Assembly: GCA_016187325.1 (NCBI GenBank)
Contig: JACPJY010000342.1
Location: 1-10,616 of the forward strand
Length of the DNA: 10,616 nucleotides
DNA from: Rhodospirillales bacterium
GTDB taxonomy: Bacteria > Pseudomonadota > Alphaproteobacteria > Rhodospirillales > Casp-alpha2
Reading direction: 5' to 3'
The notes beneath the pieces were generated by a model. That model was not told the DNA's origin, searched no databases, and was given only the letters and a program-made list of their open reading frames with translations. Below are positions 1-5,944 of this stretch, in pieces (the first letter of the stretch is position 1; every line of letters begins with the position of its first letter). A program made the position numbers and the translations under genes.

Positions 1-265
<265 letters not shown>

Positions 266-274
266 GGAAGGAAT

Positions 275-306
275 ACCGCCGGTCCGGCAACGAACCGGCG
301 GTTTTT
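275..306 (+). terminator. Terminator-like hairpin between tuf and rpsJ
   Basis: A perfect 9-bp inverted repeat pairs ACCGCCGGT at 275-283 with ACCGGCGGT at 294-302 around a 10-base loop. It is followed directly by a T run (302-306), the layout of a rho-independent terminator. It begins 9 bases after the tuf stop and ends 14 bases before the rpsJ start. This could end str transcription partially or fully, or act as an attenuator controlling entry into the S10 operon. The T run is short (five T, then ATGG), so termination may be incomplete. No promoter for rpsJ was recognised in the remaining 14 bases, so an S10 promoter would have to lie inside tuf or transcription must read through. Confidence 0.62.
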
Positions 307-320
307 ATGGGACAACGGTC

Positions 321-629
321 ATGGACCAGCAAAGCATCCGCATTCGGCTGAAAGCATTCGACCATCGAGTGCTCGACCAGTCGGCGCGCGAGATCGTCAA
401 TACCGCGCAGCGAACCGGCGCCAGGGTCCGCGGTCCCATCCCGCTGCCGACCCGGATCGAGCGGTTCACGGTGCTGCGCTCGCCGCACATCGACAAGAAA
501 TCGCGGGAACAATTCGAAATCCGCACCCACAAGCGGGTGCTGGACATCGTCGAGCCGACGCAACAGACCGTGGACGCGCTGATGAAGCTCGACCTAGCGG
601 CCGGCGTCGACGTGGAAATCAAGCTCTAG
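321..629 (+). CDS. rpsJ: 30S ribosomal protein S10 (NusE)
   Basis: The product is 102 residues, the usual length for S10. It sits in the head of the small subunit and, as NusE, also joins the NusB antitermination complex. The family blocks are plain: IRIRLKAFDHR at the N-terminus, RTGARVRGPIPLPTRIERFT in the middle, SPHIDKKSREQFEIRTHKR next, and VDALMKLDLAAGVDVEIKL at the end. The ATG at 321 gives the expected N-terminus. An earlier ATG at 307, in the hairpin's T-run tail, is out of frame. The region before the start has no convincing Shine-Dalgarno sequence (TATGGGACAACGGTC), which is weak for a first operon gene. It is the first gene of the S10 block and lies 55 bases after tuf. Confidence 0.98.
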   Translation: MDQQSIRIRLKAFDHRVLDQSAREIVNTAQRTGARVRGPIPLPTRIERFTVLRSPHIDKKSREQFEIRTHKRVLDIVEPTQQTVDALMKLDLAAGVDVEIKL

Positions 630-665
630 GGCGGGCGCGGGTGAAGTCGAAGGAACGATAACGTC

Positions 666-1454
666 ATGCGAACCGGATTGATCGCACGCAAGGTCGGAAT
701 GACGCGCCTGTTCGATGAGGACGGGCGGCACGTGCCGGTGACTGTGCTTGAGGTCGGCGACTGTCAGGTCGTTGCCAAGAAGACCGTTGAGCGCGACGGT
801 TACAACGCGCTGCAGCTGGGCGCCGACATCATCCGCAAGGTCAAGAACGTCTCCAAGGCGATGCGTGGCCATTTCACCAAAGCCAAGGTCGGGCCGCGCC
901 GCACGCTGGCCGAGTTCCGGGTCGCCGAGGATGCGCTGGTCGACATCGGCACCGAACTGTCGGCGGCGCATTTCATCACCGGCCAGTTCGTCGACGTCAC
1001 CGGCACGTCCATCGGCAAGGGCTTTGCCGGTGTCATGAAACGACACAATTTCAAGGGGTTGCGCGCCAGCCACGGGGTCTCGATCTCGCACCGCTCGCAC
1101 GGCTCGACCGGCAACCGCCAGGATCCGGGCCGCGTGTTCAAGGGCAAGAAGATGGCCGGCCACCTGGGTAACGCCCGCATCACCGTGCAGAACCTGAAGA
1201 TCGTCGGCACCGACGCCGAGCGCGGGCTGATCCTGATCCGGGGCGCGGTGCCGGGACCCATCGGCACCTACCTCCGCGTTGCCGATGCGGTGAAGATGCC
1301 GCGGCCAAAGGACGCGCCCTATCCGTGCGCGATCAAGGGTCAGCAGGCCACCGAGGCCGTCCCCCAGGCGCCCGCCGAGGCCGCCGCGGCGGCGCAGGCC
1401 GTCGCGCCCGAGGCCAAGGGCAAAGACGCGCCGGCGGCGGACAAGAAGGAATAA
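666..1454 (+). CDS. rplC: 50S ribosomal protein L3, with Ala/Pro-rich C-terminal tail
   Basis: The protein has 262 residues; L3 is usually 205-220. It binds 23S rRNA early in assembly and reaches toward the peptidyl transferase centre. The start RTGLIARKVGMTRLFDEDG is typical. The central extension reads GKGFAGVMKRHNFKG, then SHGVSISHRSHGSTG and a QDPGRVFKGKKMAGHLGN block. Gln152 there corresponds to the glutamine that PrmB methylates in enterobacterial L3; modification here is inferred from the family. From about residue 224 a tail of roughly 39 residues rich in Ala, Pro, Gln and Glu follows, ending in a short Lys/Glu patch. It looks disordered and has no counterpart in typical L3. AGGA at 651-654 precedes the ATG by 11 bases. 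The gene lies 36 bases after rpsJ and 6 before rplD. Confidence 0.97.
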   Translation: MRTGLIARKVGMTRLFDEDGRHVPVTVLEVGDCQVVAKKTVERDGYNALQLGADIIRKVKNVSKAMRGHFTKAKVGPRRTLAEFRVAEDALVDIGTELSAAHFITGQFVDVTGTSIGKGFAGVMKRHNFKGLRASHGVSISHRSHGSTGNRQDPGRVFKGKKMAGHLGNARITVQNLKIVGTDAERGLILIRGAVPGPIGTYLRVADAVKMPRPKDAPYPCAIKGQQATEAVPQAPAEAAAAAQAVAPEAKGKDAPAADKKE

Positions 1455-1460
1455 ACGGCA

Positions 1461-2081
1461 ATGCAGTGCGACGTCATCAACCTCGCCAACAAGAAGACCG
1501 GCACCATCGAGCTGGACGACGGCATCTTCGGCATCGCCGTGCGGCCGGACATCCTGCAACGCGCCGTGCAGTGGCAGCTGGCAAAGCGCCGCGCCGGCAC
1601 CGCCAAGACCAAGGAGCGCGGCGAGGTGCAGGCCACCACCAAGAAGCCGTTCAAACAAAAGGGCACTGGCCGCGCCCGCCAAGGCTCGCGGGTGGCGCCG
1701 CAGATGCGCGGCGGCGGCACCGTGTTCGGCCCGCGTGTGCGCTCGTTCGCGCAAGGGTTGCCGAAGAAGATCCGCAAGCTGGCCCTGAAAACGGCGCTCA
1801 GCGCCAAGCGCGCCGAGGGCAAGCTGGTGGTGCTCGACGAGGCCAAGCTGGGCAAGGCCAAGACGTCGGAACTGGCGAAGCAACTCAAGAAGCTGAACTG
1901 GGGCCGGACACTGGTCATCGACGGCGCCGAAGTCGACGCCAATTTCGCCCGCGCCGCCACCAACCTCGGCGGCATCGACGTGCTGCCGAGCCAGGGTGCC
2001 AACGTGTACGACATCCTGCGCCGCGATACCCTGGTGCTGACCAAAGACGGCGTGCAAAGGCTGGTGGAGCGTCTGAAATGA
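1461..2081 (+). CDS. rplD: 50S ribosomal protein L4
   Basis: A 206-residue protein of normal L4 length. L4 binds 23S rRNA domain I and extends a loop that lines the peptide exit tunnel. That loop is visible around residues 61-95: the conserved KKPFKQKGTGRARQGS (starting at residue 61), then a glycine-rich GGGTVFGPRVR. After it comes the globular part with PKKIRKLALKTALSAK and, near the end, ANVYDILRRDTLVLT. In E. coli L4 also represses its own S10 operon through a long leader. The 55-base tuf-rpsJ gap here leaves no room for that leader, so such control is not evident. The start lies 6 bases after rplC, whose end supplies a GAAGGAA ribosome-binding site. The TGA stop overlaps the rplW ATG. 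Confidence 0.97.
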   Translation: MQCDVINLANKKTGTIELDDGIFGIAVRPDILQRAVQWQLAKRRAGTAKTKERGEVQATTKKPFKQKGTGRARQGSRVAPQMRGGGTVFGPRVRSFAQGLPKKIRKLALKTALSAKRAEGKLVVLDEAKLGKAKTSELAKQLKKLNWGRTLVIDGAEVDANFARAATNLGGIDVLPSQGANVYDILRRDTLVLTKDGVQRLVERLK

Positions 2082-2401
2082 CCCGCTACAGCCCCCGCAA
2101 CTCGAAACCGAGCAAGGAACGGATGTTCGAATTGGTCCGCTCGCCGGTGATCACGGAAAAGGCGACACTGATCAGCGAGCACAACCAAGTCACCTTCCGG
2201 GTACCCCTGGATGCCAACAAATTTGAGATCAAGGCTGCGGTCGAGACGTTGTTCAAGGTCAAGGTGACGGCGGTCAACACGTTGCGCCGGATGGGCAAGC
2301 TCAAGGCCTTCCGCAACACCCTCGGCCGCCAGAAGGAGTCCAAGAAAGCCATCGTGACTTTGGCCAAGGGCCAGTCGATCGACGTGATGACGGGCATTTA
2401 A
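2078..2401 (+). CDS. rplW: 50S ribosomal protein L23
   Basis: With the ATG at 2078 the product is 107 residues, close to the usual 95-105. L23 lies at the tunnel exit and docks trigger factor and SRP. The diagnostic pieces are ELVRSPVITEKATLISE, then NKFEIKAAVETLFKVKVTAVNTLR and KKAIVTLAKGQSIDV. The start forms an ATGA overlap with the rplD stop, which suggests translational coupling. An internal ATG at 2123, with AAGGA at 2114-2118 only 4 bases upstream, would give 92 residues beginning MFELVRSPVI. I prefer 2078 because family members usually carry several residues, often ending in an ERM/ERL-like stretch, before this motif. Upstream in-frame codons back to 1325 only shadow rplC and rplD. 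Confidence 0.93.
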   Translation: MTRYSPRNSKPSKERMFELVRSPVITEKATLISEHNQVTFRVPLDANKFEIKAAVETLFKVKVTAVNTLRRMGKLKAFRNTLGRQKESKKAIVTLAKGQSIDVMTGI

Positions 2402-2416
2402 GGGGATTTCAAGACC

Positions 2417-3244
2417 ATGCCATTGAAAACCTACAATCCGACCACGCCAGGCCGCCGCGGCATGGTTGACATCGACCGCTCGGGACTGTGGAAGGGAAAG
2501 CCCGAAAAGGAGCTGACCGAGGGCTTGCGCGGAACCGGCGGCCGCAATCAGCACGGCCACATCACCGCCCGCCGGCGCGGCGGCGGCCACAAGCGCCGCT
2601 ACCGGATGGTCGATTTCAAGCGCCGCAAGGTCGACGTCGAGGCGACGGTCGAGCGGCTGGAATACGATCCCAATCGGAGCGCGTTCATCGCGCTGGTGAA
2701 GTACGCCGATGGCGAGATTTCCTACATCCTGGCGCCGCAACGGCTGCGGCCCGGCGACAAGGTGGTGTCCGGCGACAACGTCGACATCAAGCCGGGCAAT
2801 GCCATGCCGATGCAGAACATCCCTGTGGGCACCATCATCCACAACATCGAGATCAAGGTCGGCGGCGGCGGCCAGATCGCTCGCTCGGCCGGCACCTACG
2901 CCCAGTTGATCGGCAAGGACCAGGGTTACGCGCAGTTGCGATTGAGCTCCGGCGAGATCCGGATGGTGCGCACCGAATGCATGGCCACCATCGGCGCGGT
3001 CTCCAATCCCGATCAGCAGAACATCAAGGTCGGCAAGGCCGGCCGGCAGCGCTGGATGGGCTGGCGGCCGTCCGTGCGCGGTGTCGCCATGAACCCGATA
3101 GACCACCCGCACGGCGGCGGTGAGGGCAAGACCAGTGGCGGCCGCCACCCGGTGACTCCGTGGGGCAAGTGCACCAAGGGCATGAAGACCCGCAAAAACA
3201 AGAAGACGGACCGCCTGATCATGCGGCGCCGTCACGCGAAGTAA
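2417..3244 (+). CDS. rplB: 50S ribosomal protein L2
   Basis: 275 residues, normal for L2, the most conserved large-subunit protein near the peptidyl transferase centre and needed for subunit association. The N-terminal KTYNPTTPGRRGMVDIDRS is followed by GGRNQHGHITARRRGGGHKR and by the OB-fold/SH3-like core (YILAPQRLRPGD; GNAMPMQNIPVGTIIHNIE). The C-terminal signature VAMNPIDHPHGGGEGKTSGG is intact. His230 is the equivalent of the E. coli histidine (about position 229) implicated in peptidyl transferase assembly. The basic end reads KTRKNKKTDRLIMRRRHAK. A modest GGGGATT element lies upstream of the ATG. It sits 15 bases after rplW and 22 before rpsS, with no unusual features. Confidence 0.98.
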   Translation: MPLKTYNPTTPGRRGMVDIDRSGLWKGKPEKELTEGLRGTGGRNQHGHITARRRGGGHKRRYRMVDFKRRKVDVEATVERLEYDPNRSAFIALVKYADGEISYILAPQRLRPGDKVVSGDNVDIKPGNAMPMQNIPVGTIIHNIEIKVGGGGQIARSAGTYAQLIGKDQGYAQLRLSSGEIRMVRTECMATIGAVSNPDQQNIKVGKAGRQRWMGWRPSVRGVAMNPIDHPHGGGEGKTSGGRHPVTPWGKCTKGMKTRKNKKTDRLIMRRRHAK

Positions 3245-3266
3245 GAAGTAACAGGAGACATACCCC

Positions 3267-3641
3267 GTGCCCCGTTCGATCTGGAAAGGCCCTTTCGTCG
3301 ACGGCTACCTTCTCAAGAAGGCCGAGCAGGTGCGCGCGTCCGGGCGCAACGACATCATCCGCACTTGGTCGCGGCGCTCGACGATCCTGCCGCAGTTCGT
3401 CGGCCTGACGTTCGGGGTGTACAACGGTCACAAGTTCATCCCGGTGATGGTGACCGAGGAAATGATCGGCCACAAACTGGGCGAATTCTCGCCGACCCGG
3501 GTGTTCTACGGCCATTCAGCCGACAAGAAGGCGACCACCGTGACGGCGGTAGGCGCGCCGTCGACGCCAGGTGCACCGTCGGCGCCGGGAGCAGCGCCGG
3601 GGTCGGCGCCTGGGGCCGCGTCGGCGGCGGCGAAGGAGTAG
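3267..3641 (+). CDS. rpsS: 30S ribosomal protein S19, with Ala/Pro/Gly/Ser C-terminal tail
   Basis: 124 residues against the usual 91-95. S19 sits in the 30S head with S13 and contacts the A-site finger region. The core runs from PRSIWKGPFVDGYLLKKAE through WSRRSTILPQFVGLTFGVYN and HKLGEFSPTRVFYGHSADKK. It ends at about residue 88, where normal S19 also finishes after a few basic residues. From residue 89 a 36-residue tail of Ala, Pro, Gly, Ser and Thr follows, with repeated PGAPS-like units and almost no charge; it is presumably disordered. The start is a GTG at 3267, with AGGAG at 3253-3257 at good spacing (9 bases). The tail's last codons contain the Shine-Dalgarno sequence for the next gene. 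Confidence 0.96.
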   Translation: MPRSIWKGPFVDGYLLKKAEQVRASGRNDIIRTWSRRSTILPQFVGLTFGVYNGHKFIPVMVTEEMIGHKLGEFSPTRVFYGHSADKKATTVTAVGAPSTPGAPSAPGAAPGSAPGAASAAAKE

Positions 3642-3647
3642 ACGATG
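3633..3647 (+). promoter_or_regulatory. Ribosome-binding site and apparent original rplV start, out of frame with the L22 body
   Basis: AAGGAG at 3633-3638 lies 6 bases before an ATG at 3645-3647, an ideal initiation site. It is followed by GGC and AA, which is how an alphaproteobacterial L22 beginning Met-Gly-Lys would start. Reading on in this frame gives about 83 non-L22 residues (a shadow frame). The L22 body is in the frame whose first ATG is at 3652, only 7 bases later and 13 bases from the Shine-Dalgarno sequence. The simplest reading is that this is the authentic start of rplV and that sequence between it and 3652 has been lost. Confidence 0.7.
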
Positions 3648-3651
3648 GGCA

Positions 3652-3948
3652 ATGAACCTGCTGGCGCAGCTGATCCGCGGCAAGGACTGCGAGAAGGCCC
3701 TGGCCGAGCTCGAGTTCTCGAAGCGGCGCGTCGCTACCGATGTGCGCAAACTGCTGGAGAGCGCCATCGCCAACGCCGAAAACAACCATCAACTCGACGT
3801 CGACCGCCTGTACGTCAAGGAAGCGACGGTCGGCAAAAGCATCGTCATGAAACGCTGGCGGCCACGGGCGCGCGGCCGGGTCGGCCCCATACGTAAATTT
3901 TTCAGCAACATGCGCGTAGTCGTTTGCGAGCGCAAGGAGACAGCGTAA
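3652..3948 (+). CDS. rplV: 50S ribosomal protein L22, N-terminally truncated as read here
   Basis: From the only plausible in-frame start (ATG 3652) the product is 98 residues, against 110 in E. coli and somewhat more in many Alphaproteobacteria. L22 binds all 23S rRNA domains, and its beta-hairpin lines the exit tunnel next to L4. The body is well preserved: NLLAQLIRGKDCEKALAE, then LLESAIANAENNHQLDVDRL, the hairpin region VMKRWRPRARGRVGPI, and the FFSNMRVVVCERKE end. The N-terminal part, including the conserved segment before the first helix (the SAQKVRLVA region of E. coli), is absent. Upstream in-frame codons only shadow the rpsS tail, and no start codon other than 3571, deep in rpsS, is available. 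The ATG at 3645 with the good ribosome-binding site is out of frame. Either a deletion of 3k+2 bases is real, or the assembly is wrong here. The stop shares a base with the rpsC ATG (TAATG). Confidence 0.88.
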   Translation: MNLLAQLIRGKDCEKALAELEFSKRRVATDVRKLLESAIANAENNHQLDVDRLYVKEATVGKSIVMKRWRPRARGRVGPIRKFFSNMRVVVCERKETA

Positions 3949-4625
3949 TGGGTCAGAAGGTCAATCCGATCGGCCTGCGTCTGGGAATCAACCGCACCTG
4001 GGATTCGCGCTGGTTTGCCGACGCCAACTACGCCGACCTGCTGCATGAGGACCTGAAAATCAGGAATTTCCTGGTCAAGCGGTTGGCGCAGGCAGGTGTA
4101 TCGCGGGTCATCATCGAACGGCCGGCCAAGAAGGCGCGAGTCACCATCCATACCGCGCGGCCGGGAGTGGTGATCGGCAAGAAGGGCGCCGACATCGAAA
4201 AGCTACGCCGCGAGATTTCCAACATGACCGGCTCCGAGGCGCACCTCAACATCGTCGAAATCCGCAAGCCCGAGATCGAGGCGCAACTGGTGGCCGAGAA
4301 CGTCGCTCAGCAGATGGAGCGCCGGGTGTCGATCCGTCGCGCCATGAAACGCGCCGTGCAGTCGGCGCTAAGGCTCGGCGCCGAGGGCATCCGCATCAAT
4401 TGCGCTGGGCGGCTCGGCGGCGCCGAGATCGCCCGTACCCAGTGGTACCGCGAGGGCCGGGTGCCGCTGCATACGCTACGCGCCAACGTCGATTACGGCG
4501 TCGCGGTCGCCAACACCGCCTACGGCACCTGCGGCGTCAAGGTGTGGATTTACAAGGGCGAAATACTGGCCCACGACCCGATGGCCGTCGACAAACAGGC
4601 CATCGAACAGCAGCCGCAACGATAA
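3948..4625 (+). CDS. rpsC: 30S ribosomal protein S3
   Basis: 225 residues from the ATG at 3948, in the normal range. S3 lies at the mRNA entry channel and takes part in the ribosome's helicase activity. The start GQKVNPIGLRLGINRTWDSRW is diagnostic and fixes the start codon. The type II KH domain is seen with its GKKG loop at residues 77-80, within RPGVVIGKKGADIEKLRRE. The C-terminal domain contains RLGGAEIARTQWYREGRVPL, then LRANVDYGVAVANTAYGTCG and KVWIYKGEIL. A short polar tail (KQAIEQQPQR) ends it. AAGGAG at 3934-3939, 8 bases upstream, is a strong ribosome-binding site inside the end of rplV. The TAATG overlap suggests coupling. A TTG 8 codons upstream is in frame but is not needed. Confidence 0.97.
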   Translation: MGQKVNPIGLRLGINRTWDSRWFADANYADLLHEDLKIRNFLVKRLAQAGVSRVIIERPAKKARVTIHTARPGVVIGKKGADIEKLRREISNMTGSEAHLNIVEIRKPEIEAQLVAENVAQQMERRVSIRRAMKRAVQSALRLGAEGIRINCAGRLGGAEIARTQWYREGRVPLHTLRANVDYGVAVANTAYGTCGVKVWIYKGEILAHDPMAVDKQAIEQQPQR

Positions 4626-4661
4626 GGCGCGGCAACGGAATAACGCGAAGAGATATCGACC

Positions 4662-5081
4662 ATGCTTCAGCCGATAGCGTCGAAATACCGGAAGGCCCAC
4701 AAGGGCCGCATCCATGGCAAGGCGACCAGCGCCAATTCGCTGACGTTCGGCGCCTATGGCCTGAAGGCGATGCAGCCCGAACGTCTGACGGCGCGCCAGA
4801 TCGAGGCGGCGCGGCGAGCCATGACGCGCCACATGAAGCGCACCGGCCGGGTGTGGATTCGCGTTTTCCCGGACGTGCCGGTGTCGAAAAAGCCGGCCGA
4901 GGTGCGCCAGGGCAAGGGCAAGGGCACGCCGGAATTCTGGGTGTGCCGGGTGAAACCGGGCCGCATCCTGTTCGAGATGGACGGCGTCACCGCCGATACC
5001 GCCCGCGAGGCGTTCGCGCTGGCGGCGGCGAAGCTGCCGATCAAGACGCGCTTCGTGGCGCGGCTGGGCCAGGAGGCGTAG
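4662..5081 (+). CDS. rplP: 50S ribosomal protein L16
   Basis: 139 residues, normal length. L16 binds the 23S rRNA near the A-site tRNA elbow and is a late assembly protein. It begins MLQPIASKYRKAHKGRIHG; many alphaproteobacterial relatives have lysine/arginine where Ile-Ala-Ser stands here, a small change near the rRNA-binding N-terminus. Further blocks are LTFGAYGLKAMQPERLTARQ, then ARRAMTRHMKRTGRVWIRVF and KKPAEVRQGKGKGTPEFWV. Arg82 in the last block is the counterpart of the E. coli arginine (81) hydroxylated by RoxA/YcfD; modification here is not known. The 36-base gap after rpsC contains only a weak GAAGAG element before the ATG. Confidence 0.97.
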   Translation: MLQPIASKYRKAHKGRIHGKATSANSLTFGAYGLKAMQPERLTARQIEAARRAMTRHMKRTGRVWIRVFPDVPVSKKPAEVRQGKGKGTPEFWVCRVKPGRILFEMDGVTADTAREAFALAAAKLPIKTRFVARLGQEA

Positions 5082-5084
5082 GCC

Positions 5085-5291
5085 ATGAAAGTCGCGGACG
5101 TGCGCGCCAAGAGCGACGACGAGTTGAAGGAACAGCTGATGGACCTGCGCAAGGAAGCCTTCAACCTGCGTTTTCAGGCGGCGAGCGGGCAGCTGGAGAA
5201 TACGGCGCGGGTGCGCCAAGTGCGGCGCGACATCGCCCGCATCAAGACCGTATTGACCGAGCGCCACCGAGTTCAGGCCGCGGCGTCGTAA
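5085..5291 (+). CDS. rpmC: 50S ribosomal protein L29
   Basis: 68 residues, the usual size for this small two-helix protein at the tunnel exit beside L23, where it helps form the docking platform for nascent-chain factors. The characteristic pattern is a first helix with DDELKEQLMDLRKEAFNLRF, a turn with AASGQLENTARVRQVRRDI, and a second helix with ARIKTVLTERH. A near-perfect AGGAGG at 5071-5076 lies in the end of rplP, 8 bases before the ATG. Only 3 bases separate the rplP stop from this start, so the two are probably coupled. The protein ends in a short Val-Gln-Ala-Ala-Ala-Ser tail. Confidence 0.96.
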   Translation: MKVADVRAKSDDELKEQLMDLRKEAFNLRFQAASGQLENTARVRQVRRDIARIKTVLTERHRVQAAAS

Positions 5292-5305
5292 GGAGAGCGA
5301 GGAAT

Positions 5306-5542
5306 ATGCCAAAACGCGTGCTGCATGGCGTCGTCGTCAGCGACAAGATGGACAAGACCATCACCGTAATGGTCGAGCGCCGGGTCATCCATCCGGTATA
5401 CAAGAAATTCATTGTACGCTCCAAGAAGTACGCTGCCCACGACGAGCACAATAAGTACAAGATTGGCGACGCCGTGAGCATCCGCGAATGCCGCCCGCGC
5501 TCCAAGCGAAAGCGTTGGGAGGTCGTGACCGAGGGCGCGTAA
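5306..5542 (+). CDS. rpsQ: 30S ribosomal protein S17
   Basis: 78 residues with an OB fold, normal for S17, an early-binding 16S rRNA protein in the body of the small subunit. Recognisable parts are PKRVLHGVVVSDKMDKTITV, then ERRVIHPVYKKFIVRSKKY, the DEHNKYKIGDAVSIRECRP block and the basic RSKRKRWEVV end. The ATG at 5306 matches the usual N-terminus, a short lead followed by LxGVVVSDKMDKT. The AAGGAG at 5290-5295 overlaps the rpmC stop and is 10 bases away. The same frame is open far upstream to 4400, but only as a shadow of rpsC, rplP and rpmC. This is the last gene of the S10 block; 33 bases separate it from rplN. Confidence 0.96.
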   Translation: MPKRVLHGVVVSDKMDKTITVMVERRVIHPVYKKFIVRSKKYAAHDEHNKYKIGDAVSIRECRPRSKRKRWEVVTEGA

Positions 5543-5575
5543 GGCGCCGCCGGCGAAGGAAATGGACGAAAGACG

Positions 5576-5944
5576 ATGATCCAGGTCGAAACGAATCTCA
5601 CCGTGGCCGACAATTCGGGTGCCCGTTCTGTCCGCTGCATCAAGGTGCTGGGCGGCTCGGGCCGCAAGTACGCCTATGTCGGCGACGTCATCGTCGTCTC
5701 GGTCAAGGACGCGATCCCGCGCGGCCGGGTGAAGAAGGGCGAGGTGTTGCGCGCCGTCGTCGTGCGCACTGCCAAGGACATCCGGCGGCCGGACGGCACC
5801 ACTATCCGGTTCGATTCCAACGCCGCGGTGCTGATCGACAAACAGGGCGAGCCGATCGGCACCCGCATCTTCGGTCCGGTGACGCGTGAGCTGCGGGCGA
5901 AGAAATACATGAAGATCATTTCGCTGGCGCCCGAGGTCTTGTGA
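5576..5944 (+). CDS. rplN: 50S ribosomal protein L14
   Basis: 122 residues, exactly the common length for L14, which lies at the subunit interface (bridge B8) and is the binding surface for the silencing factor RsfS. The start MIQVETNLTVADNSGAR is diagnostic. The conserved glycine/basic segments follow: IKVLGGSGRKYAYVGDVIV, then KDAIPRGRVKKGEVLRAVVV and NAAVLIDKQGEPIGTRIFGP. The end RAKKYMKIISLAPEVL is also standard. It opens the spc block. The GAAGGA at 5555-5560 is about 15 bases from the ATG, wider than ideal; another ATG at 5562 leads straight to a stop. The TGA stop shares its A with the rplX ATG (TGATG), suggesting coupled translation. Confidence 0.98.
   Translation: MIQVETNLTVADNSGARSVRCIKVLGGSGRKYAYVGDVIVVSVKDAIPRGRVKKGEVLRAVVVRTAKDIRRPDGTTIRFDSNAAVLIDKQGEPIGTRIFGPVTRELRAKKYMKIISLAPEVL

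Noticed and set aside
594..2057. Long open frame of 487 codons on the minus strand opposite rplC and rplD
   Set aside because: It lies wholly opposite two certain ribosomal protein genes in GC-rich DNA. Its product is Ala/Leu/Gly/Arg/His-rich without a recognisable domain, as expected for an antisense shadow frame.
1325..2401. L23 as a 358-residue fusion with a long N-terminal domain
   Set aside because: The upstream part merely reads rplC and rplD in another frame (Arg/Gly/Gln-rich). The ATG at 2078, overlapping the rplD stop, gives a normal L23.
1340..3235. Open frame of 631 codons on the minus strand opposite rplD, rplW and rplB
   Set aside because: It is a compositional shadow of the + strand genes, with no recognisable protein motifs and no separate ribosome-binding site.
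3571..3651. L22 starting at ATG 3571, giving a 125-residue protein with an Arg-rich N-terminus
   Set aside because: This part (HRRRREQRRGRR and on) is the rpsS tail read in another frame and has no similarity to the L22 N-terminus. The near-normal length is a coincidence.
4400..5542. S17 as a 380-residue fusion protein
   Set aside because: The extra N-terminal part is a shadow of rpsC, rplP and rpmC. The ATG at 5306 with its own AAGGAG gives a standard S17.
5543..5575. Possible hairpin between rpsQ and rplN (GGCGCCGCCGGCG)
   Set aside because: Only a 4-bp stem with a 3-base loop and no T run. Too weak to call at the S10/spc boundary.
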